64,000 nt of DNA from CAYRFQ01 sp964423615 (GCA_964423615.1 CAYRFQ010000023.1:1-64000); one strand, 5' to 3'. Shown: positions 29,789 through 38,313, counted from the stretch's first letter. A program made the numbers and translations. Notes: generated by a model not told the origin, from the letters alone.

Positions 29789-30219
29789 CGTATCGGCTGA
29801 ACAAGGCCAACGACTTCCATCGTCTCGAATACACACCACGTCTCACTTCCAGTTCTTTGTCAGCCAGCTGGGTCTTTTCCCTTTCACCAAGCGAATGCCG
29901 ACTTTTCGAAATCTAAAGAGCGTTCAGCTAGAAACCGGAACTTGTTTCTTGATCGTCAGTCCCTCTTTCTTGAGTGGAGGGGCTTCGAAACCTAACCGTG
30001 CACTACTCAAAGGCCCTTTCCTCGCGAGCGGGGCGAAGGCTCCCAAATCCGAGCGAAGCGGGAAACGCAGCGAACGAAGCGGGATACAAAGTGGTTGAGA
30101 GGCGTTCCGGTGCCTCAAGACCTCACGGTTGCAAAATGAACAGAGTTCAGCCACCAATTCACCCGCAAAATCCGAATAACCGTGACACTCCTGGACACCT
30201 TCGGACAAATGGACGAATT
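29789..30219. other. Intergenic region at left edge of phage-derived island
   Basis: Contains a short tandem-like stretch (AGCGAAGCGGGAAACGCAGCG near 30052 and AACGAAGCGGG after it). No gene or attachment site was recognised; I found no matching direct repeat at the right edge by eye. Confidence 0.35.
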
Positions 30220-30240
30220 ACACTTGTATAAGTGTACAAG
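30220..30240. promoter_or_regulatory. Putative operator with overlapping dyads
   Basis: Two perfect dyads overlap: ACACTT-GTAT-AAGTGT (30220-30235) and CTTGTA-N6-TACAAG (30223-30240). They lie 45 bp before the HTH regulator gene, a typical spot for a regulator-binding site. A TATAAG-like -10 lies inside them. Confidence 0.55.
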
Positions 30241-30284
30241 CGTTCATTACATTTAGGAAAACGCTCTTTACTTTCGGAGGTTTC

Positions 30285-30491
30285 ATGATGGCCAAAAAGA
30301 AGGTCTTCTACACGATCAAAGAAATCGCCACATTATTCGGTGTAACGGACCGGACAGTCCGCAGGTGGAAGGCTGCCGGAAAACTCCCAACGCCGGTCAC
30401 CCCTACCAAGAACACGATTCGTTGGAGGGTTGAGGACATTCATGCACTCAACATTGCGTGCGATGAACAAAATGGAGGCAACAAACGTTGA
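30285..30491 (+). CDS. HTH regulator (excisionase/MerR-like)
   Basis: A 68-residue DNA-binding protein with a winged-helix MerR/excisionase pattern: YTIKEIATLFGVTDRTVRRWKAAGKLPTPVTPTKNTIRW. It ends with a charged tail. A CGGAGG site precedes the start; ATG 30285 and 30288 are both possible. It overlaps the start of the next gene by 20 bp, implying coupling. By position it is the first gene of the island and may bind the dyad at 30220-30240. An excisionase would normally pair with an integrase, but none is visible in this window. Confidence 0.75.
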   Translation: MMAKKKVFYTIKEIATLFGVTDRTVRRWKAAGKLPTPVTPTKNTIRWRVEDIHALNIACDEQNGGNKR

Positions 30492-30891
30492 TGCGGCCCT
30501 TGAGTATCTCGCCATGGGGTGGACTGTAATACCCCTCTGTCCGCACGACGATTCTGGGGATTCTTCCAGTCACACCCAAACTTGCACCAGACCTGGCAAG
30601 GTAGCCATGGTCCGGTTCAAGCCGTTCCAGGCACAACACCCGTCAACATACCAACTGACAAGTACGTTCGAAACCAACTCAAACGTTGGCATCGTAATGG
30701 GCCAACTCTCAGGACTGGTGGGGCTCGACATCGATGGCCCCAAAGCGTGGGATTGGTACTTCGAAGTCATGATCTTTGGGGAAGGTACGTACACAGTCGC
30801 GCCGCCGAGTGTTCATCCCTCCGGCCAAACCTATGGGCCTTGGGAAGGAAAACTCACTGATAGTCCGGGTTGGATTCTCGAGTTCGTGTAA
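30472..30891 (+). CDS. Short bifunctional primase/polymerase (PrimPol N-terminus)
   Basis: 139 residues matching the N-terminal archaeo-eukaryotic primase-like domain found in phage and plasmid replication proteins. Features are LEYLAMGWTVIPLCPHD, a Cys in the CTRPGK segment, NVGIVMGQLSGLVGLDIDGP with the DxD metal motif, and APPSVHPSGQTYGPWEG. The usual family also has a helicase or further C-terminal half, absent here, so it is minimal or truncated. Several ATGs (30463, 30472) could serve as start; I chose the one inside the regulator's end. It probably once primed replication of the element. Confidence 0.7.
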   Translation: MEATNVDAALEYLAMGWTVIPLCPHDDSGDSSSHTQTCTRPGKVAMVRFKPFQAQHPSTYQLTSTFETNSNVGIVMGQLSGLVGLDIDGPKAWDWYFEVMIFGEGTYTVAPPSVHPSGQTYGPWEGKLTDSPGWILEFV

Positions 30892-31121
30892 ATCTTAAAC
30901 CAACACTCAAACGAACATAGAAAGACCTGAAGGAGTCATCTTCGTTGTATTGGTATCTCTCACAGAACACGATCGAGAAAAATTTCTACATAAATTTTGG
31001 TGATATGCCCATTTTTTCAAAAATGAGATCGCCTTCAATCCTATTGTATTGGAGAGCCCAAAACGTTTTCGAAATTGATCACTCTGTTCATGCGAGTTGA
31101 TCAAGGTTTGAGGGACCCCAT
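30892..31121. other. Intergenic region before sigma factor
   Basis: AT-richer gap of 230 bp. No gene; presumably holds a promoter for the packaging genes. Confidence 0.3.
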
Positions 31122-31637
31122 ATGGTCAGTAGACAAAATGTGGAACGATCGAAACTCACAAGCAAACAGTCACAGATGGTGACGAAAAATATTGGATTGG
31201 TCCGAGCCGTAGTCAAACAAATGGCACAAGTTACCCCTCTCGTCAAAAGACATTATGACGACTGTATTCAGATAGGATGTCTGGCACTCATCGACGCCGT
31301 GCGAAACTGGAAACCAGAACGCGGAAAATTCGGCGCATATGGTTGGCGAGTAATTTGGCGACGAATACGAGATCTATGTCCAAAAGAACAAAGTCCTAAC
31401 GATGATCGATGGCAACTCACTCTCGAAGCAACTCCATCGACTCACGAACTACGCGAATACGTCCACAATTTGCTCGCCAAGTTGCCTGCAAGAGATCGAA
31501 AAATTGTGTGGTCGGTCTACGCGATGGGCATTCAAAAAAAAGCCATCGGTGCGAAGTTCGGACTGAAATATGGCGAGATCAATGAGATCCTCGAACGGGC
31601 ATCCACGACATTGAGACAGCTTCATGAATCCGAGTAA
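31122..31637 (+). CDS. Sigma-70 family sigma factor, island-encoded
   Basis: 171 residues with sigma region 2 (QSQMVTKNIGLVRAVVKQMA, YDDCIQIGCLALIDAVRNW, RGKFGAYGWRVIWRRIRD: core binding and -10 recognition). A short linker leads to a region 4-like C-terminal HTH (LPARDRKIVWSVYAMGIQKKAIGAKFGLKYGEINEILERA). Regions 1 and 3 are missing, as in small phage or ECF sigma factors. It overlaps the terL start by 14 bp, so translation is coupled. It likely directs RNA polymerase to the island's structural gene promoters. ATG 31122 lies 15 bp after a GAGGG. Confidence 0.78.
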   Translation: MVSRQNVERSKLTSKQSQMVTKNIGLVRAVVKQMAQVTPLVKRHYDDCIQIGCLALIDAVRNWKPERGKFGAYGWRVIWRRIRDLCPKEQSPNDDRWQLTLEATPSTHELREYVHNLLAKLPARDRKIVWSVYAMGIQKKAIGAKFGLKYGEINEILERASTTLRQLHESE

Positions 31638-32979
31638 GTGGTTAGCGTTGGGCTTGGACCCATCGCTGATTCTTCAAGCACTTGGTCTCCAAGCCGACGC
31701 CTGGCAACGGGAAGTTTTGTTTGCCCAGGACAAGAACATTCTGTTGTGTTGCTCCCGTGGCGCGGGCAAGTCTCGCGTCACGTCAGCCGTCTCGCTGCAC
31801 ACGGCCCTTTTCCAGCCCAAGTCGAAAGTCCTACTTGTTTCCCGCAGCGATCGCCAAGCCCTCGAGTTATTCCGTTACATCAAGGAGGCCAACAGAGCTT
31901 TGGATTTCCCGCTTCGGATGGTCAAGGACACGGAGCATCAAAACGAGTTCGAAAACGGTTCTCGGATCATCGCCGTCCCCGGAAAAGAAGAGACCATACG
32001 CGGCATCCAAGGCGTCCACCTACTCGTACTCGACGAAGCCGCTCGCATTCCCGACAAACTATACGCCTCAGTCCGGGCGATGGTTGCGACCGTAAATGGC
32101 AGAACACTCGCCCTCTCAACTCCGTGGGGTCAGCGTGGATGGTTCTATCGCGAGTGGATGCGAGATAGTTCCCTCTGGCGGAAATTCTCTGTCACTTGGA
32201 AAGACTGTCCAAGAATTACTGCTCAGTTCATCGAAGAAGAGAGAATGCAATTCAGTGAGAGTTGGGTGAAACAAGAATACGAATGTTCCTTCACCTCACT
32301 CGAAGGACTCGTCTATCCGGATCTCTATCAGTGCAAAGCGGAAGTCGAACAGTGGCCACAGAGGATGACCCTCGACTCACATCAGCGAGAAGACGACACC
32401 TACCACTTGGTCGGAGGTATCGATTGGGGTTGGCGAAACCCATTCTGTGCATTGGGCGGCGTGCTCGACCGCCGAGACGATATTCTTTGGATCGACTACG
32501 AATACTACACCAATAGCACACCACTCCACGTCATCTCTGAAAAGTTGCCGAAAGGAGTGAGTTGGTATGCAGACCCCTCGGGCAAAACAGAGATCATGGA
32601 GCTACGTGCCAACGATCATTTGGTGCAGGCCGCAGCGAATCAAATCCGACTTGGGATTCAAGCCGTGACGGCCAGAATCAATACCGGTCGATTGAAGATT
32701 CATCCAAAGTGTAAACATCTTCTGGAGGAGGCTCAGCTCTATCGATATCCGAACGATGCCGAACGAGCCGAGTGGGGAAGAGAGAATCCGGTCGATGCGT
32801 GGAACCACGCGCTGGATGCGTTGCGGTATCTGGTTATGGGCATCGACCGGAAGAAAGTGGCTCAGTGGCGAGCGGGGAAACTCAAACAGACCAAGACCGC
32901 CGAAGAGGTCTTGGCCGAAGAAGCGAAGAAGAACCCGTACAGTGTTTGGAAAGATGAGGCGGCTTGGCAAAATTTGTAA
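31624..32979 (+). CDS. terL: Terminase large subunit
   Basis: The DNA-packaging motor and nuclease. 451 residues. The ATPase has Walker A CCSRGAGKSRV (S44-S50), Walker B LLVLDEAARI (134-138), a coupling motif region LSTPWGQRGWF and the CxxE-like helix. The C-terminal RNase H-like nuclease has GGIDWGWRNPF and HALDALRYLVMG with candidate acidic metal ligands. The start ATG overlaps the sigma factor gene. A second, 103-bp copy of its 3' end lies at 33556-33658. The small subunit is encoded far downstream at 44467. Confidence 0.93.
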   Translation: MNPSKWLALGLDPSLILQALGLQADAWQREVLFAQDKNILLCCSRGAGKSRVTSAVSLHTALFQPKSKVLLVSRSDRQALELFRYIKEANRALDFPLRMVKDTEHQNEFENGSRIIAVPGKEETIRGIQGVHLLVLDEAARIPDKLYASVRAMVATVNGRTLALSTPWGQRGWFYREWMRDSSLWRKFSVTWKDCPRITAQFIEEERMQFSESWVKQEYECSFTSLEGLVYPDLYQCKAEVEQWPQRMTLDSHQREDDTYHLVGGIDWGWRNPFCALGGVLDRRDDILWIDYEYYTNSTPLHVISEKLPKGVSWYADPSGKTEIMELRANDHLVQAAANQIRLGIQAVTARINTGRLKIHPKCKHLLEEAQLYRYPNDAERAEWGRENPVDAWNHALDALRYLVMGIDRKKVAQWRAGKLKQTKTAEEVLAEEAKKNPYSVWKDEAAWQNL

Positions 32980-33001
32980 GCGTCAGATAGGTCATTAGCG
33001 G

Positions 33002-33111
33002 TTAGAGCGGTTCACGCTTGGTTTGGGTCCAGTCCGTTGGACCGACTTCGGTTTTGGGACGATAGTCCCAAGGGCCTGACGTGTGCCCAACCCAAGCGTG
33101 AACTGCTCTAA
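33002..33111. repeat. 110-bp inverted-repeat element, MITE-like or structured RNA
   Basis: The arms 33002-33027 and 33086-33111 are inverse with two mismatches (TTAGAGCGGTTCACGCTTGG left). The interior has two more hairpins, GTCCA-TGGAC and TTGGGAC-GTCCCAA. It lies just after terL, and its right arm contains the stop codon of the next, oppositely oriented gene. Confidence 0.75.
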
Positions 33112-33386
33112 GTTATTAAGCCTATGAGCCAACCTAAAACAAACAGGAGAAGACCTCCACCAGCTACGATGATGTAAGCGATAAAGAATGCTTGCAAACC
33201 CTGTTGTACTGCTACCCCCGCTGCTTTGACTTTTTTCGTAACAGTTTGAATCATTGGATGCATCAGATTGTTATGGGCTACAAGACAAACTTCACAACAA
33301 ACAAGGCTCTCGCACTTCGAACAGGAAATTCTGTTGTGCATAATCTCGTTACAGACAAAGCAATGTGTGGGTGTTCCTTCGCTCAT
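33108..33386 (-). CDS. Small zinc-finger membrane protein (cargo gene)
   Basis: 92 residues. The N-terminal half carries four or more Cys in a zinc-finger arrangement (CFVCNEIM, CSKCESLVCCEVC and HNNLMH), B-box-like. The C-terminal half ends in one hydrophobic helix (AFFIAYIIVAGGGLLLFVLGWLIGLIT). I chose ATG 33386, with an AAAGG-containing leader. The gene runs opposite to terL and is bracketed by the terL 3' end and its second copy, which marks it as a moron-type insertion. The function is unknown. Confidence 0.6.
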   Translation of the reverse strand: MSEGTPTHCFVCNEIMHNRISCSKCESLVCCEVCLVAHNNLMHPMIQTVTKKVKAAGVAVQQGLQAFFIAYIIVAGGGLLLFVLGWLIGLIT

Positions 33387-33555
33387 GAAGATGCCTTTGG
33401 GATACTGTGAATTCCCTCTGGGGGGACTGTTCAATTGACCTGACCTCGTCTGGTAAAAGATGGCATACACCCACAAAGAAGTCAACCGAAGGCGCAAATC
33501 CAGCAAAATCCAAAGAACCAGCAGTGTTTGGCCGGTTCTGTGATGAGATTTGAAA

Positions 33556-33658
33556 GAAACTCAAACAGACCAAGACCGCCGAAGAGGTCTTGGCTGAGGA
33601 AGCGATGAAGAACTCGTACAGTGTTTGGAAAGATGAGGCGGCTTGGGAGAATTATTAG
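33556..33658 (+). pseudogene. Second terL 3' end (remnant)
   Basis: 103 bp matching 32877-32979 with nine differences by eye. It translates KLKQTKTAEEVLAEEAMKNS and YSVWKDEAAWENY, in frame to a stop. Several differences are silent or conservative, so this looks like the end of a related, once-functional terL and not a fresh duplicate. Confidence 0.85.
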
Positions 33659-33828
33659 TGTTCCCCCCTATTCCAAAGACAATACTCAAAGTGATTCAAT
33701 TTGGCTGTTGGGTGTTTAGCTGTACCGAAGAATAGCCTGGCCCAAACCAGGAGCCTAAGGAGCACTTTCATTCTGATAGTCCCAAGCTAAATTATCCGAA
33801 GAAAAATTCGCCGACAAGAAGATCGATT

Positions 33829-34137
33829 TCAAGATTCAGTGCCGTCTGTATCTCTGTACGACCAACCACATGACGGGCATTGCTCACAATCGGGCTTCAT
33901 CCAATTCCCACATGACAGGCACCGAATTTCTTCTTGAATGTCAACGTCCAAAAACTCATGCATCACCCCACACGCCGTACATTGGTATTGCCCGACAATT
34001 TCGCAGAATAGATGCTCAAGGGTATATCCGTTATCCATACCTTGAGGTTTACGTATGGTCCGATCGACGAACCGATCGTTACCACAAGAACGGCAAACAA
34101 CAGGTTCGCCCTTCAATGATATCTTCACCCCCTTCAT
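33829..34137 (-). CDS. Small zinc-ribbon protein
   Basis: 102 residues with four CxxC(G) pairs: CRSCGND, YQCTACGVM, IRCLSCGNW and EQCPSCGWS, forming two zinc ribbons. ATG 34137 is preceded by GGAGGG eight bases upstream. It is in the opposite orientation between terL and portal. Zinc ribbons of this kind usually mediate nucleic-acid or protein binding; the role is unknown. Confidence 0.62.
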   Translation of the reverse strand: MKGVKISLKGEPVVCRSCGNDRFVDRTIRKPQGMDNGYTLEHLFCEIVGQYQCTACGVMHEFLDVDIQEEIRCLSCGNWMKPDCEQCPSCGWSYRDTDGTES

Positions 34138-34272
34138 TTTGACCCTCCAAATCGGAGAACAAGGAACTGAGTTTCATCTTGATAGGGGCTCTAAAGACGT
34201 TTGTTTGATCCAAATCTCGTTTAACATCCACTTCATTCTCTATTGCCGACTTCCGAAATTGGACACAATGTG

Positions 34273-35532
34273 ATGCTCAAAACCATCTACAACTACCTCT
34301 TCGCCGCCAACACCAAATCCGCCGCGAAGATCGCTCCGCCGCACCACACGTACAGTTTCATCGATGCCTACAAAAAGCATCGCGAGCCGACCAAGCGGGA
34401 ACTCCTCGCAGAACTCAAAAACACGGCTTACACTTGCGTCTCGATCAACGCGGCGGTGTGTGCGACGCATCCGCCGAAGCTCTATGTCTTGACCAGGTCC
34501 GGCGAGCCCGAGCCCAAGTGCCAAACCAAGCCGGTTCCCAATGGCTCGTTCTGGCACCAGATCAACACCAAGAGCCTCGGATGTCGTGTGGAAGAAGTCG
34601 TAGACCATCCTCTGATTAACTTAATGACTCAAGTCAACGAAGTCCATAACAGCTTTGATCTGTGGGAACTCACCCAGACGTATCTGGAAACGATGGGGTG
34701 TGCGTATTGGTGGATCGAAAAGGGAGCGTTCGGCCAGCCCGAGCAAATCTATCCGCTTCCGGCTCAATATGTCGTGCCCCACAGCGAGCCGCGTTCCCAA
34801 CAGATCGTCGATTACTACGAGTATCACGGCAAGGACCAGATCACACGATTCCGTCCCGATGAGATAATCGCGTTCCGGTTTCCCGATCCCCGCAACCCCT
34901 ACACCCAGGGCTATCCGCCGTTGCGAGCGGCCTTCGAACAAATCGCCCTCAACAGCGAATACACCGCCTTCCGTCGAGCGATTTACGACAATGTCGGGCT
35001 TCCGAGTGCCATCGTTTCGCCGGGGGAAGTCATGGGGCCGGAAGAACGCGACCGGCTCGAATCGCAATGGAACATGAAGTTCCGACGTGGCGGCGCGGGC
35101 AAGATGTTGTTTGCCGAAAGTGCGATGAAGGTGGACATATTGAGTCACTCGATGGGCGACCTGGCAGCTCTCTCGGAAGCGAAGGCCACCAAGGAAGACA
35201 TCTGCAACGCCTTCCAAATCCCAATTCCGTTCATGACCGGCGAGACCAACCTGGCCAACCTCCAGGCGGCCAAAGAGATGCACATGCTCTTGGCCATACG
35301 ACCAAGACTTCGCCGCCGCGACGAAAAACTCAACGAACGATTAATCCCCATGTTCGACGACTCCGGGCGGCTGTTCGTTACGAGTGAAGACCCCGTGGGC
35401 CAACACGAGAAGGAAATGGTCGATCGACAAATCGCAGACATCAATAATAACATTCGCAGCATCAACGAAATTCGCGCCGAGAGAGGACTCCCACCTGTGT
35501 CCTGGGGGGACGGTCCTGTTCCGGTTCGATGA
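34273..35532 (+). CDS. Phage portal protein (HK97 family)
   Basis: The portal forms the capsid vertex channel through which terminase packages DNA. 419 residues. Family features include ACYTCVSINAAV-like (TAYTCVSINAAVCAT), the central NPYTQGYPPLRAAFEQIALN segment with helical stem and wing regions, and FQIPIPFMTGETNLANLQAAKEM, typical of portal crown helices. It has Phe-rich C-terminal residues and an INEIRAERGLPPVSWGDGPV tail. The ATG at 34273 is the best start; the upstream leader has no strong ribosome site. The downstream protease and capsid genes follow in usual head-gene order. Confidence 0.85.
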   Translation: MLKTIYNYLFAANTKSAAKIAPPHHTYSFIDAYKKHREPTKRELLAELKNTAYTCVSINAAVCATHPPKLYVLTRSGEPEPKCQTKPVPNGSFWHQINTKSLGCRVEEVVDHPLINLMTQVNEVHNSFDLWELTQTYLETMGCAYWWIEKGAFGQPEQIYPLPAQYVVPHSEPRSQQIVDYYEYHGKDQITRFRPDEIIAFRFPDPRNPYTQGYPPLRAAFEQIALNSEYTAFRRAIYDNVGLPSAIVSPGEVMGPEERDRLESQWNMKFRRGGAGKMLFAESAMKVDILSHSMGDLAALSEAKATKEDICNAFQIPIPFMTGETNLANLQAAKEMHMLLAIRPRLRRRDEKLNERLIPMFDDSGRLFVTSEDPVGQHEKEMVDRQIADINNNIRSINEIRAERGLPPVSWGDGPVPVR

Positions 35533-35760
35533 GCCCAATTGGATGAGTCGAAAGTAGATGTTTGAAGCGAGTTCATTATTTTCGATTTAATTCAAATTTC
35601 ACTCCAAAAAAACGAAAATCAGACCTCACTCGATCCTATTATCTTATAGAGACCTAATCCAAGAAATAGACATTCACTTCCGAGCATAGAAACGAACTCA
35701 CTTTCGCATAACTCATAACGTCAGCTACGCCCTCCAACACATCATCCAAGAGGATCGACC

Positions 35761-36645
35761 ATGTTTCTCCAAGACTACGGCACAACGATGGGGCCAATCG
35801 GCGTGCCGATGACAGACGAACAGGCCCGACAGCTCGATGCCGTCCTCAAAACACTCGACACAGTCGAACACCAACGCATGCCCATTGCGAAGGCCGTTAT
35901 GGACTTGGTTCCGGACGAACGAGCGGACGTGGGGTGGATCACCACGGAATCGGTGGATCGCCACCGCGACATAGTTCTCGCTGCTGGGATGGATGATTCC
36001 CATTTTCAGGCCAATCCAATCGTGACGCTGGGTCACAATTATGAGGCCCCACCAGTCGGTCGCTCGGCATGGCGCATACGTGTCCAAGAAAACCACAAGA
36101 GAGGAATCAAGGCCAAAACCGTCTACCCCAAACGCCCGAACGATTGGCCCGAGAAATTTTGGGCACCCGACGTAGCCTTCGCACTCGTGAAGGCCAAATT
36201 GGCCATCGGAAAATCGATCGGGTTTCTGCCACTCGAAACCAGTTCCCCAACATCAGACGAAATCCGGACGAACCCAGACTGGGCGAATGCCCGACGCGTA
36301 GTTCGGAAATGGTTGCTGCTCGAATATGCGATCCACTGGATGCCCGTCAATCAGGAAAGCCTCGTCGAAGCTGTTACGAAAGGTGGAATCGATATAAGTC
36401 CCCAATGTCTCGAAGAACTCGGGATGATGCAAGATTCAGGAGACAGGGATAAGGGAGCAGGAAATAGAAAGTTGGATAATGACTCCCAATTCTATGCTCC
36501 CAAGTCACTCAATGAGGTTATCCCTTTCACGACGTTGGATTCGGTGAAAAAATCGATCGAGACCGAACTTCGAAATATTGACGTATCAAGTATCTGTGGA
36601 AACGCAGTTCAACAAGCTATTCAACAACACCAAGGCAAAATCTAA
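35761..36645 (+). CDS. Capsid maturation protease (HK97 prohead protease type)
   Basis: This 294-residue protein is expected to cleave the scaffold part of the capsid protein. The family core is present: VGWITTESVDRHRDIV, IVTLGHNYEAPPVGRS with the catalytic His (H92), and AIGKSIGFLPLE with the nucleophile Ser (S152), followed by YAIHWMPVNQESLVEAV. The N-terminal 45 residues and the C-terminal 80 residues (after LEELGMM) are extra and may be scaffold. It sits between portal and capsid genes, the expected place. Start ATG 35761; the GAGGATCGACC leader is compatible with a ribosome site. Confidence 0.8.
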   Translation: MFLQDYGTTMGPIGVPMTDEQARQLDAVLKTLDTVEHQRMPIAKAVMDLVPDERADVGWITTESVDRHRDIVLAAGMDDSHFQANPIVTLGHNYEAPPVGRSAWRIRVQENHKRGIKAKTVYPKRPNDWPEKFWAPDVAFALVKAKLAIGKSIGFLPLETSSPTSDEIRTNPDWANARRVVRKWLLLEYAIHWMPVNQESLVEAVTKGGIDISPQCLEELGMMQDSGDRDKGAGNRKLDNDSQFYAPKSLNEVIPFTTLDSVKKSIETELRNIDVSSICGNAVQQAIQQHQGKI

Positions 36646-36853
36646 AGAAAGAGTTGAAAGTTGAGAGTTGAGCGCTGAGAGATAGAATTTTGGTCGAAGG
36701 CCAAAATCATGTCAGTCTGGGCAAACTCTCCAGGTATAAGTGACAACACTACCGTGTTGTTACTTCGAGACTTCGCGTGAAGTTCTATGCCTTCTCTTAT
36801 CTTTCGGCTCTCACCACTTCACCTTCATCCTTTCCGCTTGAGGAGACATCTGT

Positions 36854-38173
36854 ATGTGGATCGAGTTACTAACGGAACAGTTCGGTCAAGCCGCAGGCCA
36901 ACGCGTCGACGTCGAAGAAACCGTTGCCAAGGCCATGATTGCCAACGGATCAGCGAAAGCCGTTCAGGGCAATCCAGTCCAGGATACGTTGCAGGCGGAA
37001 ATGTCAAAACTAACTGCAAGTATGACGAAAGGACTTAACAACGCTATCAACGAAGGCCTCAAACAGTTCGCCAAAGAGGCCAGCAAGTCTCGCAAGAATG
37101 GTATCCCAACGATCTTCGGCGAAGGCCAGACGGGCGACACGAACTCGACCTTCGGGAGGTTCCTCCTCGCGGTCCGAAAGGGCGACGTCAAAGTTCTCGA
37201 AGAAATGGGAAGCCAGTGGACCGACTGGGAAACCAAGGCCGACAATCTCACGTCTCAGTCCGGGAGCCTCGGGGGATATACCGTTCCCGAAATGTTCCTG
37301 CCGGAACTGCTCACCCTTGTGGCCGAGATGAGTGTCGTCGAGAAACGAGCCACGCGAATTCCGATGGGATCGCAAACCGTCAAAGTTCCTACCCTCGACG
37401 TAACGCAAACACCAACGGCTGGTGACACGGCGTTCCTCGGAGGAATCTTCGCTCGATGGACCGAAGAAGGCGGAACGATCACCGAAACGAATCCGAAATT
37501 CAAGCAGGTAGAACTCAAAGCTCACGAAATCTCGGGCTACACCCAGGCGAGTAATACGCTCTTGATGGACAACGCTCTCGGTCTGGAGACGTTACTCAAA
37601 ACACTATTCGCCAAAGCACTGAGCCATCACAAAGACTATGCGTTTCTACGCGGCAATGGAGTCGGCAAACCGTTGGGGATGCTTAACTCCAATGCGCTCA
37701 TCACAGTATCGCGGAGTGCGGCGAGTGCGTTCGGGATCGAAGATGTGGCGAATATGTTCAGTCGCCTGCTTCCCGGTTGGACAACACAGAGCACCGTTTG
37801 GGTCATTCATCCAACAGTTGTCGCCAAGCTACTAACCATGGTCGGTAGCTCACTCGGTGGAGACCTCATCTTCATCGAACGCGTCCAGGATAAACCCCGA
37901 ATGGTCATCTTTGGGATACCCGTTGAAATATCGGAAAAAGTTCCGGGCCTCAACAATCTCGGTGACGTGATGCTGCTCGATTGTCAGCATTACCTTGTCG
38001 GATCGACCCAAAAAATCGAAATCGCCTTCAGTGAACACGTTGCCTTTCTCACGAACGAAGGCACCTGGCGTTTCGTTGAACGATGCGATGGCCAACCTTG
38101 GGTCTCCAGCGAGATCACACTCGCAGATACCAGTTCGACACTCAGTCCGTTCATCACACTGGATGCCGGTTAA
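36854..38173 (+). CDS. Major capsid protein (HK97 fold)
   Basis: 439 residues. The N-terminal part is helical and charged (AEMSKLTASMTKGLNNAINEGLKQFAKEA), fitting a cleavable scaffold delta-domain of about 100 residues. The body has SGSLGGYTVPEMFLPELL, TQTPTAGDTAFLGG, RGNGVGKPLGMLNSN, STVWVIHPTVVAKLL and a P-domain spine, all typical of HK97-like capsids. ATG 36854 follows GAGGAGA. A family A repeat begins only four bases after the stop. I could not see a crosslinking lysine motif with certainty. Confidence 0.88.
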   Translation: MWIELLTEQFGQAAGQRVDVEETVAKAMIANGSAKAVQGNPVQDTLQAEMSKLTASMTKGLNNAINEGLKQFAKEASKSRKNGIPTIFGEGQTGDTNSTFGRFLLAVRKGDVKVLEEMGSQWTDWETKADNLTSQSGSLGGYTVPEMFLPELLTLVAEMSVVEKRATRIPMGSQTVKVPTLDVTQTPTAGDTAFLGGIFARWTEEGGTITETNPKFKQVELKAHEISGYTQASNTLLMDNALGLETLLKTLFAKALSHHKDYAFLRGNGVGKPLGMLNSNALITVSRSAASAFGIEDVANMFSRLLPGWTTQSTVWVIHPTVVAKLLTMVGSSLGGDLIFIERVQDKPRMVIFGIPVEISEKVPGLNNLGDVMLLDCQHYLVGSTQKIEIAFSEHVAFLTNEGTWRFVERCDGQPWVSSEITLADTSSTLSPFITLDAG

Positions 38174-38176
38174 CGT

Positions 38177-38232
38177 ATTTCAGCCCCGAGGGGGTGGCAG
38201 ATCCTAACCGTGGGCTCAGGTCCACGGTTGGC
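38177..38232 (+). repeat. Dispersed palindromic repeat family A, copy 4
   Basis: Reads ATTTCAGCCCCGAGGGGG, CAGATCCTAACCGTGGG and TCCACGGTTGG. It is located inside the phage-derived block, immediately after the capsid gene stop. Confidence 0.85.
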
Positions 38233-38313
38233 AGACGACAACACGACTCCACAGGTTTTTACATCTTCCGCTGCTCCGCGGCTTTCCAAACTACCTCGAA
38301 CATCGAGAAACAC

